A stretch of DNA of 64,000 nucleotides from Macrotis lagotis (Eukaryota > Chordata > Mammalia > Peramelemorphia > Peramelidae): positions 284,863,078-284,927,077 of the forward strand of contig NC_133660.1 of the NCBI RefSeq assembly GCF_037893015.1, in the 5' to 3' direction. The notes beneath the pieces are model-generated. The model was not told the origin of the DNA and did no database searches. It saw nothing but the letters and a program-made list of their open reading frames with translations. Numbering within the stretch: the stretch's first letter is position 1; the number at the start of each line of letters is the position of its first letter. The position numbers and the translations under genes were made by a program. Below, piece by piece: positions 35,201 to 48,879 of the stretch.

Positions 35201-35715
35201 ATGGCGCTCTTTCGGACAGATCCTCTAACAGGAGGCCATCTGAGGAAGGAGAAGGCCCCTGAAGGAAGTGTCCCGGGAGGCAAAGATTCGGAGAGGAGGT
35301 GGGAGGGCACTTCCCAGTGCAGGAAGCCCGGAGTGGGATGGGATGAACAGCTGGAATACTGCGTGAAAAGGGAGAGCCAAACAAGTCTGGAAATGTGGGC
35401 GGAAGCCCATCTGGAGCGGCCCCACGAACCCCGCGGAGGGGGCTGTCCCTTTCTTCTGGAAGAAACATGGAGCCACAGAAGGTTTTGGAGAGGGGGACAG
35501 TAGATTGGTTTGTTGGTGCAAGGTGCCGCCGGGGGCCGCACCCCTCGTTTTAGAGAAGACAACAGGCCAGATCTGTGTTTGAGGCCGCGGTGGGCAGGAG
35601 GACTAGGAGAGCAGAGGGCTGAGGAGGAAGGATGCTCCCCAGGGGGAGTCAGGGGGTGGCCTCCGGGGCTTTAGCCAGAGCGGCAGGGGGGGGGCCGGAC
35701 GTGGCTCGAGGTCAC

Positions 35716-35888
35716 CTGGCTGGCTGGGGGGTGCTGGCTGGGTGGCGGCGCTGGCTGGGGGGTGCTGGCTGGGTGGGTGCTGGCTGGGTGGGGGTGCTGG
35801 CTGGCTGGGGGGTGCTGGCTGGGTGGGTGCTGGCTGGGTGGGGGTGCTGGCTGGGTGGGGGTGCTGGCTGGGTGGGTGCTGGCTGGGC
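35716..35888. repeat. Minisatellite, GGTGCTGGCTGGGTGG-type units
   Basis: About 170 bp of back-to-back GTGCTGGCTGGGTGG variants (12-17 bp, with GGGGG interruptions), upstream of ZFTA exon 1. The G-runs alternate with TGGCTGG and could form quadruplex structures. Confidence 0.9.
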
Positions 35889-36091
35889 CGCCCTGGCGGA
35901 GCTGTCCAGCAGGCACAGAGGCCAGGCAGGGAGGAGGGGCCGTGGGTGTGGGAGCCGTCCGCGGGAGGGGGGGGGTGCCAGGGCTGAAGAGGGGGGGCTC
36001 GGGACGGGGGCCGGGCACACGGGGCCGGGGGGGAAGGGGAGACGGGCCGGGACTGGGCCCAGCTGCAGGGCCAGCAGGTAAGGGAGCGGGG

Positions 36092-36153
36092 CGGAGGAGG
36101 AGGAGGAGGAGGAGGAGGAGGAGGAGGAGGAGGAGGAGGAGGAGGAGGAGGAG
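36092..36153. repeat. (GGA)n microsatellite, about 20 copies
   Basis: Nearly perfect GGA trinucleotide run in the ZFTA 5' flank. It explains the poly-Glu, poly-Arg and poly-Ser/Leu low-complexity translations seen in all frames here. Confidence 0.97.
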
Positions 36154-36849
36154 GGCCGGGCCTCGGGCACCGCTGCCGCTCGGGCGCACCTTGGAGAGCG
36201 CCCTCGGGGAAGGGGCGTGCTGGGGCCCCAGGCATCCCTGGGTGGGAGCCGGGGAGGGGGGGGGGGACGGCGGGGTCCAGGGAGGGCCCGGGCTCGGGGC
36301 AGCCCAGGGGGAGGTCCGGGGCCCCTCGGTCCGGCGGCGGGCGCCCCTGGGGAGCTGGGGAGCAGGAGAGGCCCCCCGCGGCGCCGGGCCCCTGCGGAGC
36401 GCCCCGAAGTGGGGGGGGGCGGAGGGGGCGCGGGGGCCGCGTCTCGGGGCTCCCCTCCCCGCGCTCCGGCCCGGCCCCCGCAGGCCCTCGGGAGGCGGAG
36501 TCCGGCCGCCCGCCCTTCCCTCCGGAGCCTCTCCCCTTGGGGAGGGGGCGCGGCTCGGCCCCCGTGGCCCCCCGCCCCCCGCGGGCTCCACCCTCTCCCA
36601 GGGGCCGCTGCCATCCGGCCGTCGGTCCGTCCGTCCGTCCGTCCCCGCGCCCCCCTCCCCGCCCCCCCCCAGCTCCGGGGCCGCCGCGGGGATGCCCCGA
36701 GGGGGCGGGGGTCCCCGGCCGCGCCCCGGCCCCCGGCCCCCGCCCCCGGCGCGGCGCCCCCTCGGCACGTGGGAGGAGAGCCAAGGGGGCGGGGAGTGAG
36801 GCCCCCGGGCCGGCGGCGGCGGGAGCCGGGCAGCCAGGGCGCGGGGGGC

Positions 36850-37052
36850 CGGAGGCCGAGCCCCCCGCCCGCCGGCCGCAGGAAATAGCGCGCGGCCCCT
36901 TTAAATTTACCCAGGAGCCCTCCCAGGAGCCCCAGGGGCCCCAGGCAGGAATCCCCGGGCCGGCGCCGCCCCGCCGCCCGCAGCCCGCGCCCCCCGCCCG
37001 CCCGGAGGCGGCCCGGCGCCGGGCCCGGCGAGCAGCCCGCCCCGGAGGCCGC
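36850..37052 (+). promoter_or_regulatory. ZFTA: ZFTA putative core promoter and 5' UTR
   Basis: Sequence just upstream of the ZFTA ATG inside the CpG island. CCCCTTTAAATTTACC at about 36896 is the only AT-rich motif nearby and could act as a weak TATA-like element. The surroundings are GC-box rich. The transcription start cannot be fixed from sequence, so the limits are approximate. Confidence 0.35.
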
Positions 37053-37179
37053 ATGGAGCCCGGCGGGGCCCCGCGGGGCCGCAGCGGCGGCGGCCCCGGG
37101 CCGGGGGGCGCCCCCCCCACGCCGCCCCGCGCCCGGCGCCCCCCGCGCGCCCCGGGCCCCGAGCAGCAGCAGGCCGCAG
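37053..37179 (+). CDS. ZFTA: ZFTA exon 1 (coding part), zinc finger translocation-associated protein
   Basis: Seen: an ATG at 37053 opens MEPGGAPRGRSGGG and runs 42 codons to a CAG|GTGAGC donor, ending in phase 1. The start MEPGG and the Gly/Arg/Pro-rich composition match the ZFTA (C11orf95) N-terminus as I remember it. Exons 2-5 join in frame except for one conflict in exon 5. Known: ZFTA is a nuclear, chromatin-associated zinc-finger protein, and its human gene is fused to RELA in supratentorial ependymoma. The predicted marsupial protein is about 580-600 residues, shorter than my recollection of the human protein (about 680). This exon has no zinc finger. The start was chosen because it is the first ATG in a strongly GC-rich leader and gives the expected MEPGG sequence. 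Intron 1 is about 3.66 kb. Confidence 0.85.
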
Positions 37180-37609
37180 GTGAGCCGCGGGGGGAGGGGC
37201 AGGGCCGGGGCCGCGAACAAAGCGGGGAGGGGGCGGCGCGGCGGGGCGGGGCGGGGCGCCCCCTGGCGGGCCGGGGGCCCGGCCGCCCCCCCGCGCTCAG
37301 CTGTTCTTAAAGGGGCCGCGCCCCCGACCGAGGGGGAGGGGCGCCCGGGGAAACTGAGGCCCCAGCCTCAGTTTACCCCCCCGGAAGCCGCGGCGGGACG
37401 GTGGCCGGGGCCCCCCGGGCCCCCAGCTCCCAATCCGCCAGGGGCGACAGTCGAGTCTCCCGGGGTCCGGAGGGCGGCGGAGTCCCGGGCTCTGGGTTCA
37501 AGTGCGCCCCGTGACCTCGGCCGAGTCGGGGACCCCCGTCAGCCTCAGCGCCGACCCCGTAACACGAGGGGGCTGGGCTGAAAGGTGGCTCCGGGCCAGG
37601 ATTCCCCCC

Positions 37610-37872
37610 CCCGTGACAGCAGAGCCCCCCCCCCGCCCCCCGTGACAGCAGAGCCCCCCGCCCCCCGTGACAGCAGAGCCCCCCGCCCCCCGTGACAGCA
37701 CGGCCCCCCGCCCCCCCGTGACAGCACGGCCCCCCCCGCCCCCGTGACAGCACGGCCCCCCCCCGCCCCCCGTGACAGCACGGCCCCCCCCCGCCCCCCG
37801 TGACAGCACGGCCCCCCCCCCCCCCGCCCCCCGTGACAGCACGGCCCCCCCGCCCCCCGTGACAGGCACGGC
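37610..37872. repeat. Minisatellite in ZFTA intron 1, GTGACAGCA plus C-run units
   Basis: Ten units of about 25-35 bp, each with GTGACAGCAGAG or GTGACAGCACGG followed by a C-tract and CGCCCCC. The first three units have CAGAG and the later ones CACGG, with a final GTGACAGGCACGG. The length variation lies in the C-tracts. Confidence 0.93.
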
Positions 37873-39599
37873 AAAGCTGCGCCCACAGCGGGCAGACAGC
37901 GGGGGCTCAGACCCCCTCCCCGGCCCCGGGAGCCCCCCACCTCCAGGCCCCGGCCCGGGGGGGCCCATCCCCACCCTGATCGAAGAGACAAAGCCCTCGC
38001 CCTCTTAAAGGGCCAGCCGCCCTCCTTTGTTCCGCACCCCGTGGCTGGGGGCCGCCAGGGACCCCGGAGCCCAGGCCCCTGGCTTCCCAGAGGAGGACGC
38101 GGCCGGCGCCGAGGAGGGCCCTGCCCGGGGCCAGGCCTTCCCAGCCCGCCTCCCCGCCGGGGCCTCTGGAGCCCGGAGGACATGGGTTGGAATCCCGGCG
38201 CCCCGCACGGCCAGACGCCGGGCCGCCCCTCAGCCCGGGGCCCGGGGCCCTTTGGCCCGGCGCTGCCCAGGCCGGCACCGGCCCGGGGTCCCGGGGCTCG
38301 GGGGCAGGGAGGGAGGGAGGGAAGTCAGCGGCCTCCGCACTAGGCGGCCCCCCCCCTTTGTTCTCCGGGGGCCCAGGCGACCCCTGAGCGGAGGGGCTGC
38401 CCCCCCAGTTGGGGGGCAGGCCCCTTTAAGAAGGGGGGAAGTTGCCCCGGGCGCCTTAAAGGGCCAGCCGCAGCCGCAGCCCCCTCCAGCGACTCCCTGT
38501 CTTTTGTTCTTTCGGGGAAGCGGCCCAGACTTGGGGCCGGGGGCGGGGGGAGGCCGCCTCGGGGTCGCAGCCTCTTCACCCCCTCCCCGGCGGAGGCCCC
38601 CGTGCTGACGCGGGGGGAAGACGGGGCCGGGGCCCTGCCCACAGGGCTCCGCACCTAGGCGGCCCCCGGGCTGAGGCATGGGATCGGGGGGCGCCCGCCA
38701 GGCCTGGGAGTGCTGCCTGCGGCGCCCCAGAGCCGCCCCCTTGGGCCGGAGGCCAGGCGGGCCGCGATCCCGCCTCCGTGGGGGGCCGGTGGCCGCCGCT
38801 GTGCTAAGGGCCGGGAGCCCCCCGGCTTGGAAGCCCGACTGCCCCAGGCGCAAAGACGGGAGGAAGGGGGCCTCTCTGCTTTTGGCGGCCCGAGGTAAAA
38901 AGCGCCTGCCCCGCCGACTTCCTCCTCCTCCTCCTGCTCCTCCTGGGACCCGCTAGGATGTGCCTGAGAGCCCCACCCAGGCCTGGGAGCTGGGCCCGGG
39001 CCCAGGGCTGAAGCGGCTCCCGGGCCCCCAGCTCCTCCGCATTGGGCAGCGGTGGATGGCCAGGGCCGGCTTTCTAGTCCACACTTGGCCCCTGGTTTTT
39101 CTTTCCCAGGGCGCTGCGCCCCCCCCAGCCCTCCCAGATCCCGGGGGCCCCCCACTTCCTAGCTGGGAGCAGGAAATAGTTTGGGGGGAGGGGGGCTGGC
39201 AGGCGCCGGCGGCAGGGCCAGGTCGTTGGGAGCACTGTTTGGCTTGGCCTGTGGTGAGGCCACTCCAAAGGTGCGCTCTGTTCTCTTAGCAGGCCGCTGG
39301 CTCAGCCCGAGAGAGAGACAGACTGGAACACCCCACCTGCCAGGGCTGGGGGCCCCCCTCTGCAGCCTGAGCCTGCCCCACTCCTTCCTCCCTGGGCCCC
39401 GACACTGCCTCAGTCTGACCGGAAGAGGGGCCTGGGATCCTAGTGGGTTCTGCACCCAAAGGAGAGGCAGCGGTGGCGTAGGAGACTTGGGTTTGCCTTT
39501 TGCCACCCGCAGGGTTTTGGACAGAGCTCCTGCCCTGCCTAGTCTTTAGTTCTTCATTTGTAAGCTCTACTTTGGTAACTGTAAACCCCTTCCAGCGCT

Positions 39600-39970
39600 G
39601 CCATTCTCCATCTTGGGGTGCCCCCAGCTCTGACATCCCATGTTCTAAGGTCCCTCCTTGATCTAAGGGCTCATGATCGATGCCCCTTCCCCAAACGTTC
39701 CATGTTCAAAGCCCCCCCCCCCCAACTCTGACATCTCGTGATCTATCGCCCCTCTCCTCATCAGTCCATATTCTAGCTCCTGTTTTCAGGTTCTCCCCCT
39801 CTCTGACATCCCATGTTCTAAGACCTCTCCCTGATCTCATATCATGATCTACGACCCCTCCCCCAAACATTTTATTCTAAGCCCCCCCCCAGCTCTGACA
39901 TTTCATGACCTATGACCCCTCTCTCCTGGAAGTCCATGTTCTAAGGCCCTTCCCAGCTCTAGGCCCCAGA
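39600..39970. repeat. Diverged tandem repeats in ZFTA intron 1
   Basis: Four to five imperfect units of about 70-90 bp, each with AGCTCTGACAT, a CCATGTTCTAAG-like phrase and CTGATCT / CATGATCTA. They are spread between 39623 and 39950 with C-runs between. This looks like an old, decayed tandem array. Confidence 0.6.
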
Positions 39971-40785
39971 GGTGGCTCTGGGGGTGGGCAGCATTCGGAG
40001 GCAGTAAAGCTGGGCCCGCCTGCAGCAGTTACTGGAAACAGGTGTCCTCCCTGAAGTCTTTCTGAAGGTTCAGCCCCCCCATCCCCGGGTGGCCCCTTGG
40101 CCTAAAGCTTCTAGCTTATTCTGGGAAGGTCCTTCCCTCTTAAAGGGGCAGATTCCTCCTTTGGACTCTTCTTTTTAAGGAAGCTTAATTATGTACTCGG
40201 TCCAAATAGCCTTTTGTTCCCACTCCCTCTTAAAGCAAAAATGCCCTTCTTTCTTGCTTTTCATTAAATGATCATGGACTTTATCGTGCTCATAGTCATC
40301 TTCCCTGAGACCTCACTCGGGTCTGTAGCAGAAAAGAACTCTGGATTTGGAGTCAGGAGAAATGGAGTCTGTCAGCAGTTCCTTGTGTGGGACTTGGGTT
40401 GAGTCATTGCTTCTAACCGCTTCGCTCAATAAACGTGTCTGAAGCAACTAGTGAGTCTTGGGGCTGTACCAAGCTTGAGGGGTGACAAAGGATGGCCAGG
40501 AGCTCCCAGTCCTGTGGCTGACAGCCAGCTCCAGCATGGCCATAGGAGGCTGTCCTTGTCCAGTGGGCCTCAACCCGGGGGTTCCCCGGGTCTTGACCCT
40601 GGAACCTTTTCTCAGTCAGATGCAGGCAGAGAAGTTGGAGCTAAGCCCCTAGGAAAGCAAGACTAGAGTATGTGCTCTCTGAGATCCCTCCAAGTCTCAG
40701 GTGACCAGTCCCCCCATCCCCAACCATCCATTCCCCCCCATGCCCCCACGTCGTTCCCCTCCTAGGACCAGAGAATAGGACTTGA

Positions 40786-41503
<718 letters not shown>

Positions 41504-41782
41504 AGAAAGGCAAGGAGAAGGGGGGAAGAGAAGAGCAAAAGGGGCAGCTTGGGGAAGCTCCTAAGGTGTGTGGTGACCAAAGCCTTTCTGATCTCAGTTT
41601 CCTCATGTGGAAAAAAACAGGGAGTGGTCCATCAGCTCCATCTCGGCTTTTTTTTTTTTTTAAACAAAACAAAACAAAGCAAAACCTCAAACGAAAGCTT
41701 TTTTTTCCCCCCAATTCCATGTAAAGCTACTTTCCCGTTGACATATGGGAAGACTAATGGCAGGGCCACCTTGGGGACTTGA

Positions 41783-43837
<2,055 letters not shown>

Positions 43838-45845
43838 AGGGGCCGCCGCGGCCTCCCCCCCACCCCCCTTCAGTGGCCCGGCCCGCGGCGGGGCGCCCCT
43901 TCCCCTGAGCCTGGCAGGATTGGGCTGGCAGCCGGGTGTCGGGAGCGAGGGCGGAGAGGCGGCCTTGGCCGTGGCTTTCAGAGCTCGAGCACTTTGTGGG
44001 CCCCCCGCCGGCCCCTCGGGCTGCGCAGCTGGAAGGGAAAGGCCCCTGCCCGGCCCGCCGCTTCCCGGCCCGTCCGGACGGTGCAGGCTGGGGGCAGCGG
44101 CAGCCGTGCCCCTCCGGCCCGGGCCTGGGGCTGGGCAGTGGCGCCTCTGGCCCCGGAGAACCGGCCAGCTAGCGGTTTAGGGAGTGGGGGGCCTCTGATC
44201 ATCTTCTAGGCAGGTCCAAGTTTGGGGTGTTTCGATTCACTCTCTCCTGTGGAGAAAAGGTGGCCCCAAGATCAGGCCCTTGGCTGGTATTTTTTATTTT
44301 ATTTGGAAATCTATTTAATGCTTTTATATGAAGGGGAAGGGGGGGGGAGGGAGCTGGCCATCACCCTTATGTGCAAATGTCTTTATTTATTATTCGTGGA
44401 TCAGAGATAAGCTGCGAGGTGCGCCCCGAGAATTGCTTCCACTGCCCTTGGGGGAGCAGGCAGAGTTGCGGACAGCTGCGGGGAGGCTGGCTGCCCAGGC
44501 GCTGCTGGGGCGCCCCACAAACCCCAAGGGTTTTTCTTCAAGGGGCTGTCACTTGAGAGAACCGGGATCTGGGAAGAGGGATTGCCTCTGCGCTGAGGGA
44601 GGAGGGCATGGGCTCCTCCCCTGCCAAGCAACCATTAGCAGAAAAGCTGGTTCTGCTGTCTTAACAAAACGAGGGGGCTCAGGCCCAAAGCCAGGGGCTG
44701 AAGTGAAGTCATTCTGATCCTGAGCCTCCCTTCGGGGATCCTGTGGCCACCGTTCGGTTTGGACATCTGGGGCCCTGGGGGATCCTGGAAATGACCCCTA
44801 GTTGGCAGCATTAGCCAAGTTCCCTAAAGCAGGGGGGGGGGGCTGCTTCTGCCTTGCCAGTCTGATTCCACAAGTGCCCATTAATGGGCCTGTTGAGTAG
44901 GATGGCTGTTCCACCAGGGCAGAGTGGCGAAGGGAAGGGCGACCTTTGTGTTAGGAGTGGATGAGGTCTTCACGGAGGTCTCTTGCAACTCTGAAAATCC
45001 TGGCCTACGATGTTCAGCCGGCGCAGTCTTTCCCGTTCCCCTAACAACTGGGCCTACTCAGAAAAGGAATCAAGTGACTCCAAAGGTCAGATTTCTTTTT
45101 CCTGAAAATATCTGCCAATGAAGAAAACCAAACTTGGCCATTCCGCAATACTCCCGGAAGAGACCCCCAAGTGATGACTAAGGCCCTTCGGCCCCTTTTA
45201 CTGGGACTGGCTGGCTCAAGGTGACCTAAGAGGCGGGAATTGAACTCATTCTTCCGTAGAATTAGCAAGCACTTAAGCCAATTCCCTGGTGCCAACCAAT
45301 GAGTTCAGCAGATGAAGGCAACCCTCAGATTTTAGGATCCCCTAAACCCAGCTCCATCTCATTTATGCCTGGGTAGAGAGCAGGCCAAGCCTAAGAAACC
45401 TCTTTTTGCACCCAGGGGCCCCTGGCCCCAACAGGAAGCTCTCAACTGCTTCCAACAGGTGTTGGAAATTCTAAGAAATTTCCATTCCAAGAGTATTATG
45501 AGGTCCCGCAAGTACCACTGCATTTGACATGCTGTGGCAGAGAAGGGGAAGTGGGCAGAGCCCTGGTGCTCCTTGGTGGGAGTGTGCTGCATGCCAATCC
45601 AACACTCTGCCTCAGTTGTCTCAACAGTTAATATGTCTTCTTGAGCATTTTTTAAAACGGTATGCTTGCTATTCTGGCTAATATGTAAATGTTACTCTAT
45701 ATATTTATATGCCATGTTACTACTTAGTGACATTATCCAAACATTTGTATGCGTATTTGTGAAGAGTTGTTTGCATCAATTTTTTTTATATCCACCTAAG
45801 TTTTGTAAAAGAGGTATGTTGAATAAATTCTTTAAAAACGAGTCA
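43838..45845 (+). other. ZFTA: ZFTA 3' untranslated region
   Basis: About 2 kb between the TAG and the poly(A) signal at 45822. The GC content falls from very high at the start to AT-rich at the end. No repeat element is recognised inside. Several AT-rich patches such as TATTTTTTATTTTATTTGG (about 44289) and TTTATTTATTATTCG (about 44382) could be destabilising or alternative-end elements, but none carries a canonical AATAAA. The extent is inferred from the poly(A) signal only. Confidence 0.7.
45822..45827 (+). terminator. ZFTA: ZFTA poly(A) signal AATAAA
   Basis: AATAAA lies in GTTGAATAAATTCTTT. It is followed 20-50 bp later by a G/T-rich stretch (GTTGGAGATTTTTGTGGTTGG) suited to CstF binding. 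Cleavage is expected near 45840-45846. Confidence 0.7.
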
Positions 45846-46312
45846 TGATGCTGTTGGAGATTTTTGTGGTTGGGCGGGAGGGGAATAAGGCAAGGAGACA
45901 GAAGATGCAAAGTCTTCAGGAGACCTCATGATGTAGGGCTGGGAGGGAAAATGAAGAGCCCATCTTTACCCAGGCCACACTTTGCTCCAATGACTGTCCC
46001 GTTTCCCGGCTCCCCCTCCACGGTCGACCCAATCGAGTGCTGGACCGGCAGCTGTGAGGCCAGCAAGACCTAATAGAACTGACAGCGTAACTGGCACAGC
46101 CCGTGAGGAAATTGGGAGCCCTCAGAAGAGGGGCTGGGAGGAATCAGGCAGAGCCAGCTTTCTATTCCTCTGCGACCTCACCGGAGGCCACCAGCCCCTG
46201 AAGGTGGGGCCCTCCACAGCACAGGAGGTGCTGAATGTGAGTGACCTTTCAGCCTTTCAGGCCTGTGGTCTTGGGGGGACAAGCTAGGGAGACAAAGAAT
46301 CGAGTCAGCCAT
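45846..46312. other. Intergenic gap between convergent ZFTA and RTN3
   Basis: About 470 bp between the two poly(A) sites. No repeat, exon or RNA gene is recognised. Open frames here are short and unconvincing. Confidence 0.6.
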
Positions 46313-46332
46313 AGTCACAGACACTGTGTTCT

Positions 46333-46338
46333 TTTATT
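46333..46338 (-). terminator. RTN3: RTN3 poly(A) signal AATAAA
   Basis: TTTATT on the plus strand is AATAAA on the minus strand, within ATTAATAAAAGAACAC. Cleavage is expected at about 46310-46320. It faces the ZFTA signal across about 470 bp. Confidence 0.65.
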
Positions 46339-46420
46339 AATACCACATCAATTTGCAGTTTGACAGGAGCCGGGATTCCCCAGGCGCCTTAGAAGGGCCG
46401 CTACCGTAGCCAGTGTTGCA

Positions 46421-46444
46421 CGCACACGCACGCACGCACGCACA
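46421..46444. repeat. (CACG)n / (CA)n microsatellite in the RTN3 3' UTR
   Basis: CACGCACACGCACGCACG-type run of about 24 bp. Confidence 0.9.
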
Positions 46445-48559
46445 GAGCTCCATTAGTCATTTTTCGGCTACATCTTTTGCCTTTAAACAACAACAACAAA
46501 ACCTGCCTGGCACAAAGATCTGCCCACTGATCCACACACAGCAGTAATAATAGAACAGACAGAAGCGCAAGGCATGGAGGCTCCCGGGGCAGGAAGGAGG
46601 ACCTTTGGAGGGAGAAGCCCAGTGGCCATCAGTACCCATCAGGACCCAAGAGGAACGGGGGCGGAAGAACAGGGTGAACGGGGAGGGGTCACGCTGTCTC
46701 GAAATTCCCAGCACCGAAGTCTTCCTACTTACTCATCTAAAACCCCTAAAAGGGACTTTTTTCCAACAGAGGGAGAACTTTTCCTATGCTACTTTCTGTT
46801 GAGCTGCAGTTGTGGGCCTAGAAAAAAATGGGTCCATTTCCTCCAGATTTCCCACATTCACTACTTAACACCTTTGGCAGCTCACATGTAAACTCAGAAA
46901 CAAATGTACTATGGGAAATCAGGTGCTTCCCAAATCTACTATCAGAAGAAAGTGTTAGGAGGGAGGAAAAGAAGAGACGCTTCTAGCAGAGACCCCAAGG
47001 CCAGCAGCTGGGTTAGGCCAACTGCTCTGCCCCACTGGTATGGTCTTTACCCAAATGACCTGGTACCTCACCAACCCTACCTCAGGGATCCCAGACCCTA
47101 GAGGCCCCAGCTAGAAACTGCTTCATCTTGAGGAACATTTGGGCCAAGGCAATTGTTGAAAAGACATATTTTCCACTTCCCCCTCCGAAATGAAGAAAGC
47201 CTTCTGAATAAAAATACCTAACCTCCAAAATGCAAAGCTACCCTCAGAACAAGGTTAGCCTCCATGTAAACCACAAAATGTACTTCTATAAACTAATCTG
47301 CATTTTGCTTTATTTCCTCCTCCCAAACCCATGCCACCAACCTAAAACCCCAGTCTTGGGGGGGGGGGGGGCGGGAGGAATCAGGAGTTGTTTTTTTTTA
47401 GTAGTGAGGGAAACTGCTCCTTAGGACAAGGATGAGAAAGGTATTCGAGGACAGCCCAGTGGAGAAGAGAAGACACACAGGGCCAAGAAGGGAGCTAGAA
47501 GAGGTGGGTCATGTTTCACGAGTTCCCCCAGCCCAGACTGAGATAGAATTACAACTGAAGAGGCCACATGCAGATTCTTTTTCTCTAACAAGTTTACAGC
47601 AGTGTACAGCAGTTACAGACTTTTTATTTCATAATATGAAAAGTACAACCTTATTAAAGTTGAAGTGAGGTGAAGGAGAGAGAGAGAGGAAAGCACATTC
47701 TAGGAATGACTTCAAGAAGACTAAAGCTCAGAACTGGTGTCAGAAAAGGAATAAAACAAATGGCTACTTCTCAAAAAGGGTAGTTCTTAATTGTTTAGGG
47801 TAGAGAGAGTAGCAAGCTGATGATGATCCCTTCTCTGGGTTTCCTTCTAGTCCCCCTCCTTCAGTACCAGTAGCTTACTTGTTAGGGAATATCATAGCTA
47901 TTTCTAAGTTACTATATGGAACTAAAAGATCTGACTTTTCAGAGGGTTCACAGGAGAGAAGAGGGCCCCCAGAAGAGCAGGGACCACATATGCCAGTCTT
48001 TCCCACAGGGGGGGCAGGAAAATGAGATCGAAGAGATACAGAAGACCCCAGAAGATGTGAAAATCACTAAAATCTTTCATATCTATACTCCTGGCTCCAA
48101 AATAATTTGCAAAAAATAAAAAACTGTTCTCTTTTAACTTAAAAAAAAGATAAACTGATGAGAGGCTGGTAAAGACCAGCATATGTGGGAAATTTTGGTG
48201 GTTTACATCTTCCTTTCTCATTCCACCTTTCCCTCCCAATCTTTCATCCTGCGGTTTCAGCTAAAGGCAACCCCCTCCCCTCCCCAATCCCTCAAACTAG
48301 GTATGGATTTATCCTATGAATGTGAGTCTTTCTTTTACTCTTGTGGATTCTAAGACATCAGTTCGTTTTAGTCCAGAATGTTCTTGTGCTTGATACTGAG
48401 GGCAAGGATGAGGGAAGGGAAAAATACCAAATTAAAAAAAACAACTTGGAATGCAGGCTCAAGCTGACAATGAGCATACTCCTTCATAGGTACAAGTAAC
48501 AATGATTATAATTATTAAATGGTGTTTTAGTAACTGTTGAGTTTTCAGTTTCTGAGCTG

Positions 48560-48605
48560 TTATTCTGCCTTTTTCTTTGCGATGCCAGGCAGTTTTGCTT
48601 GGATC
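48560..48605 (-). CDS. RTN3: RTN3, last coding exon and C-terminus
   Basis: Acceptor TTTTCGTATAG; reads (K)IQAKLPGIAKKKAE and stops with TAA (48560-48562 on the plus strand). The KKKAE end is the RTN3 di-lysine-type ER-retention tail. The exon continues as a long 3' UTR to about 46313. Confidence 0.97.
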
Positions 48606-48879
48606 CTATACGAAAAGAAAAAAAAGAAAAAATGAAACACAGCCTTTGGAATAAAACACATCTTCACTCTGGTGGTGGGTGAAAAGAACCCTGAGTTATA
48701 ATTTACATATCAAGTACAATCAGGGTAGGAATTCCCCTGATGTGGGGAACTCCTTTTGCCAACTCAGATTTCAACCTATGATTCAGCTGATCAATACTAG
48801 GCCAAGCATCTTTCTGACTTCAACTCCATGCTCTCAACCTTAAAAGTATATTAGACACCCTGCTTGCCTCCGTTTCCTC

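Larger units (their letters stand above)
35900..38700. promoter_or_regulatory. CpG island over ZFTA exon 1
   Basis: Extremely GC- and CpG-rich block, in contrast with the AT-rich repeats on either side. It contains ZFTA exon 1, a GGA microsatellite and part of the intron 1 minisatellite. The long open frames on both strands here (up to about 500 codons) are Pro/Gly/Arg low complexity caused by the lack of AT-rich stop codons, not genes. Boundaries were judged by eye. Confidence 0.75.
46313..48559 (-). other. RTN3: RTN3 3' untranslated region
   Basis: About 2.2 kb between the TAA and the minus-strand poly(A) signal at 46333-46338. It is free of recognised SINE or L1 copies, unlike the introns, which fits an exonic region under constraint. 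It contains a C/A/G-repeat (46421-46444) and a G-run near 47360. Confidence 0.7.

Noticed and set aside
28901-36000. SPINDOC exons expected left of ZFTA from human gene order
   Set aside because: No recognisable SPINDOC peptide on the minus strand. It may lie further left or in a part I cannot recognise.
35603-37220. Long open frames of 365-505 codons on the minus strand and 345 on the plus strand
   Set aside because: They are Pro/Gly/Arg low complexity in a CpG island with tandem repeats. Frames are open because stop codons are rare in such GC-rich DNA. No domain or splice logic.
37373-38853. Minus-strand open frames rich in Cys-His-Gly repeats (CCHGG units)
   Set aside because: They are translations of the intron 1 minisatellite, not zinc fingers.
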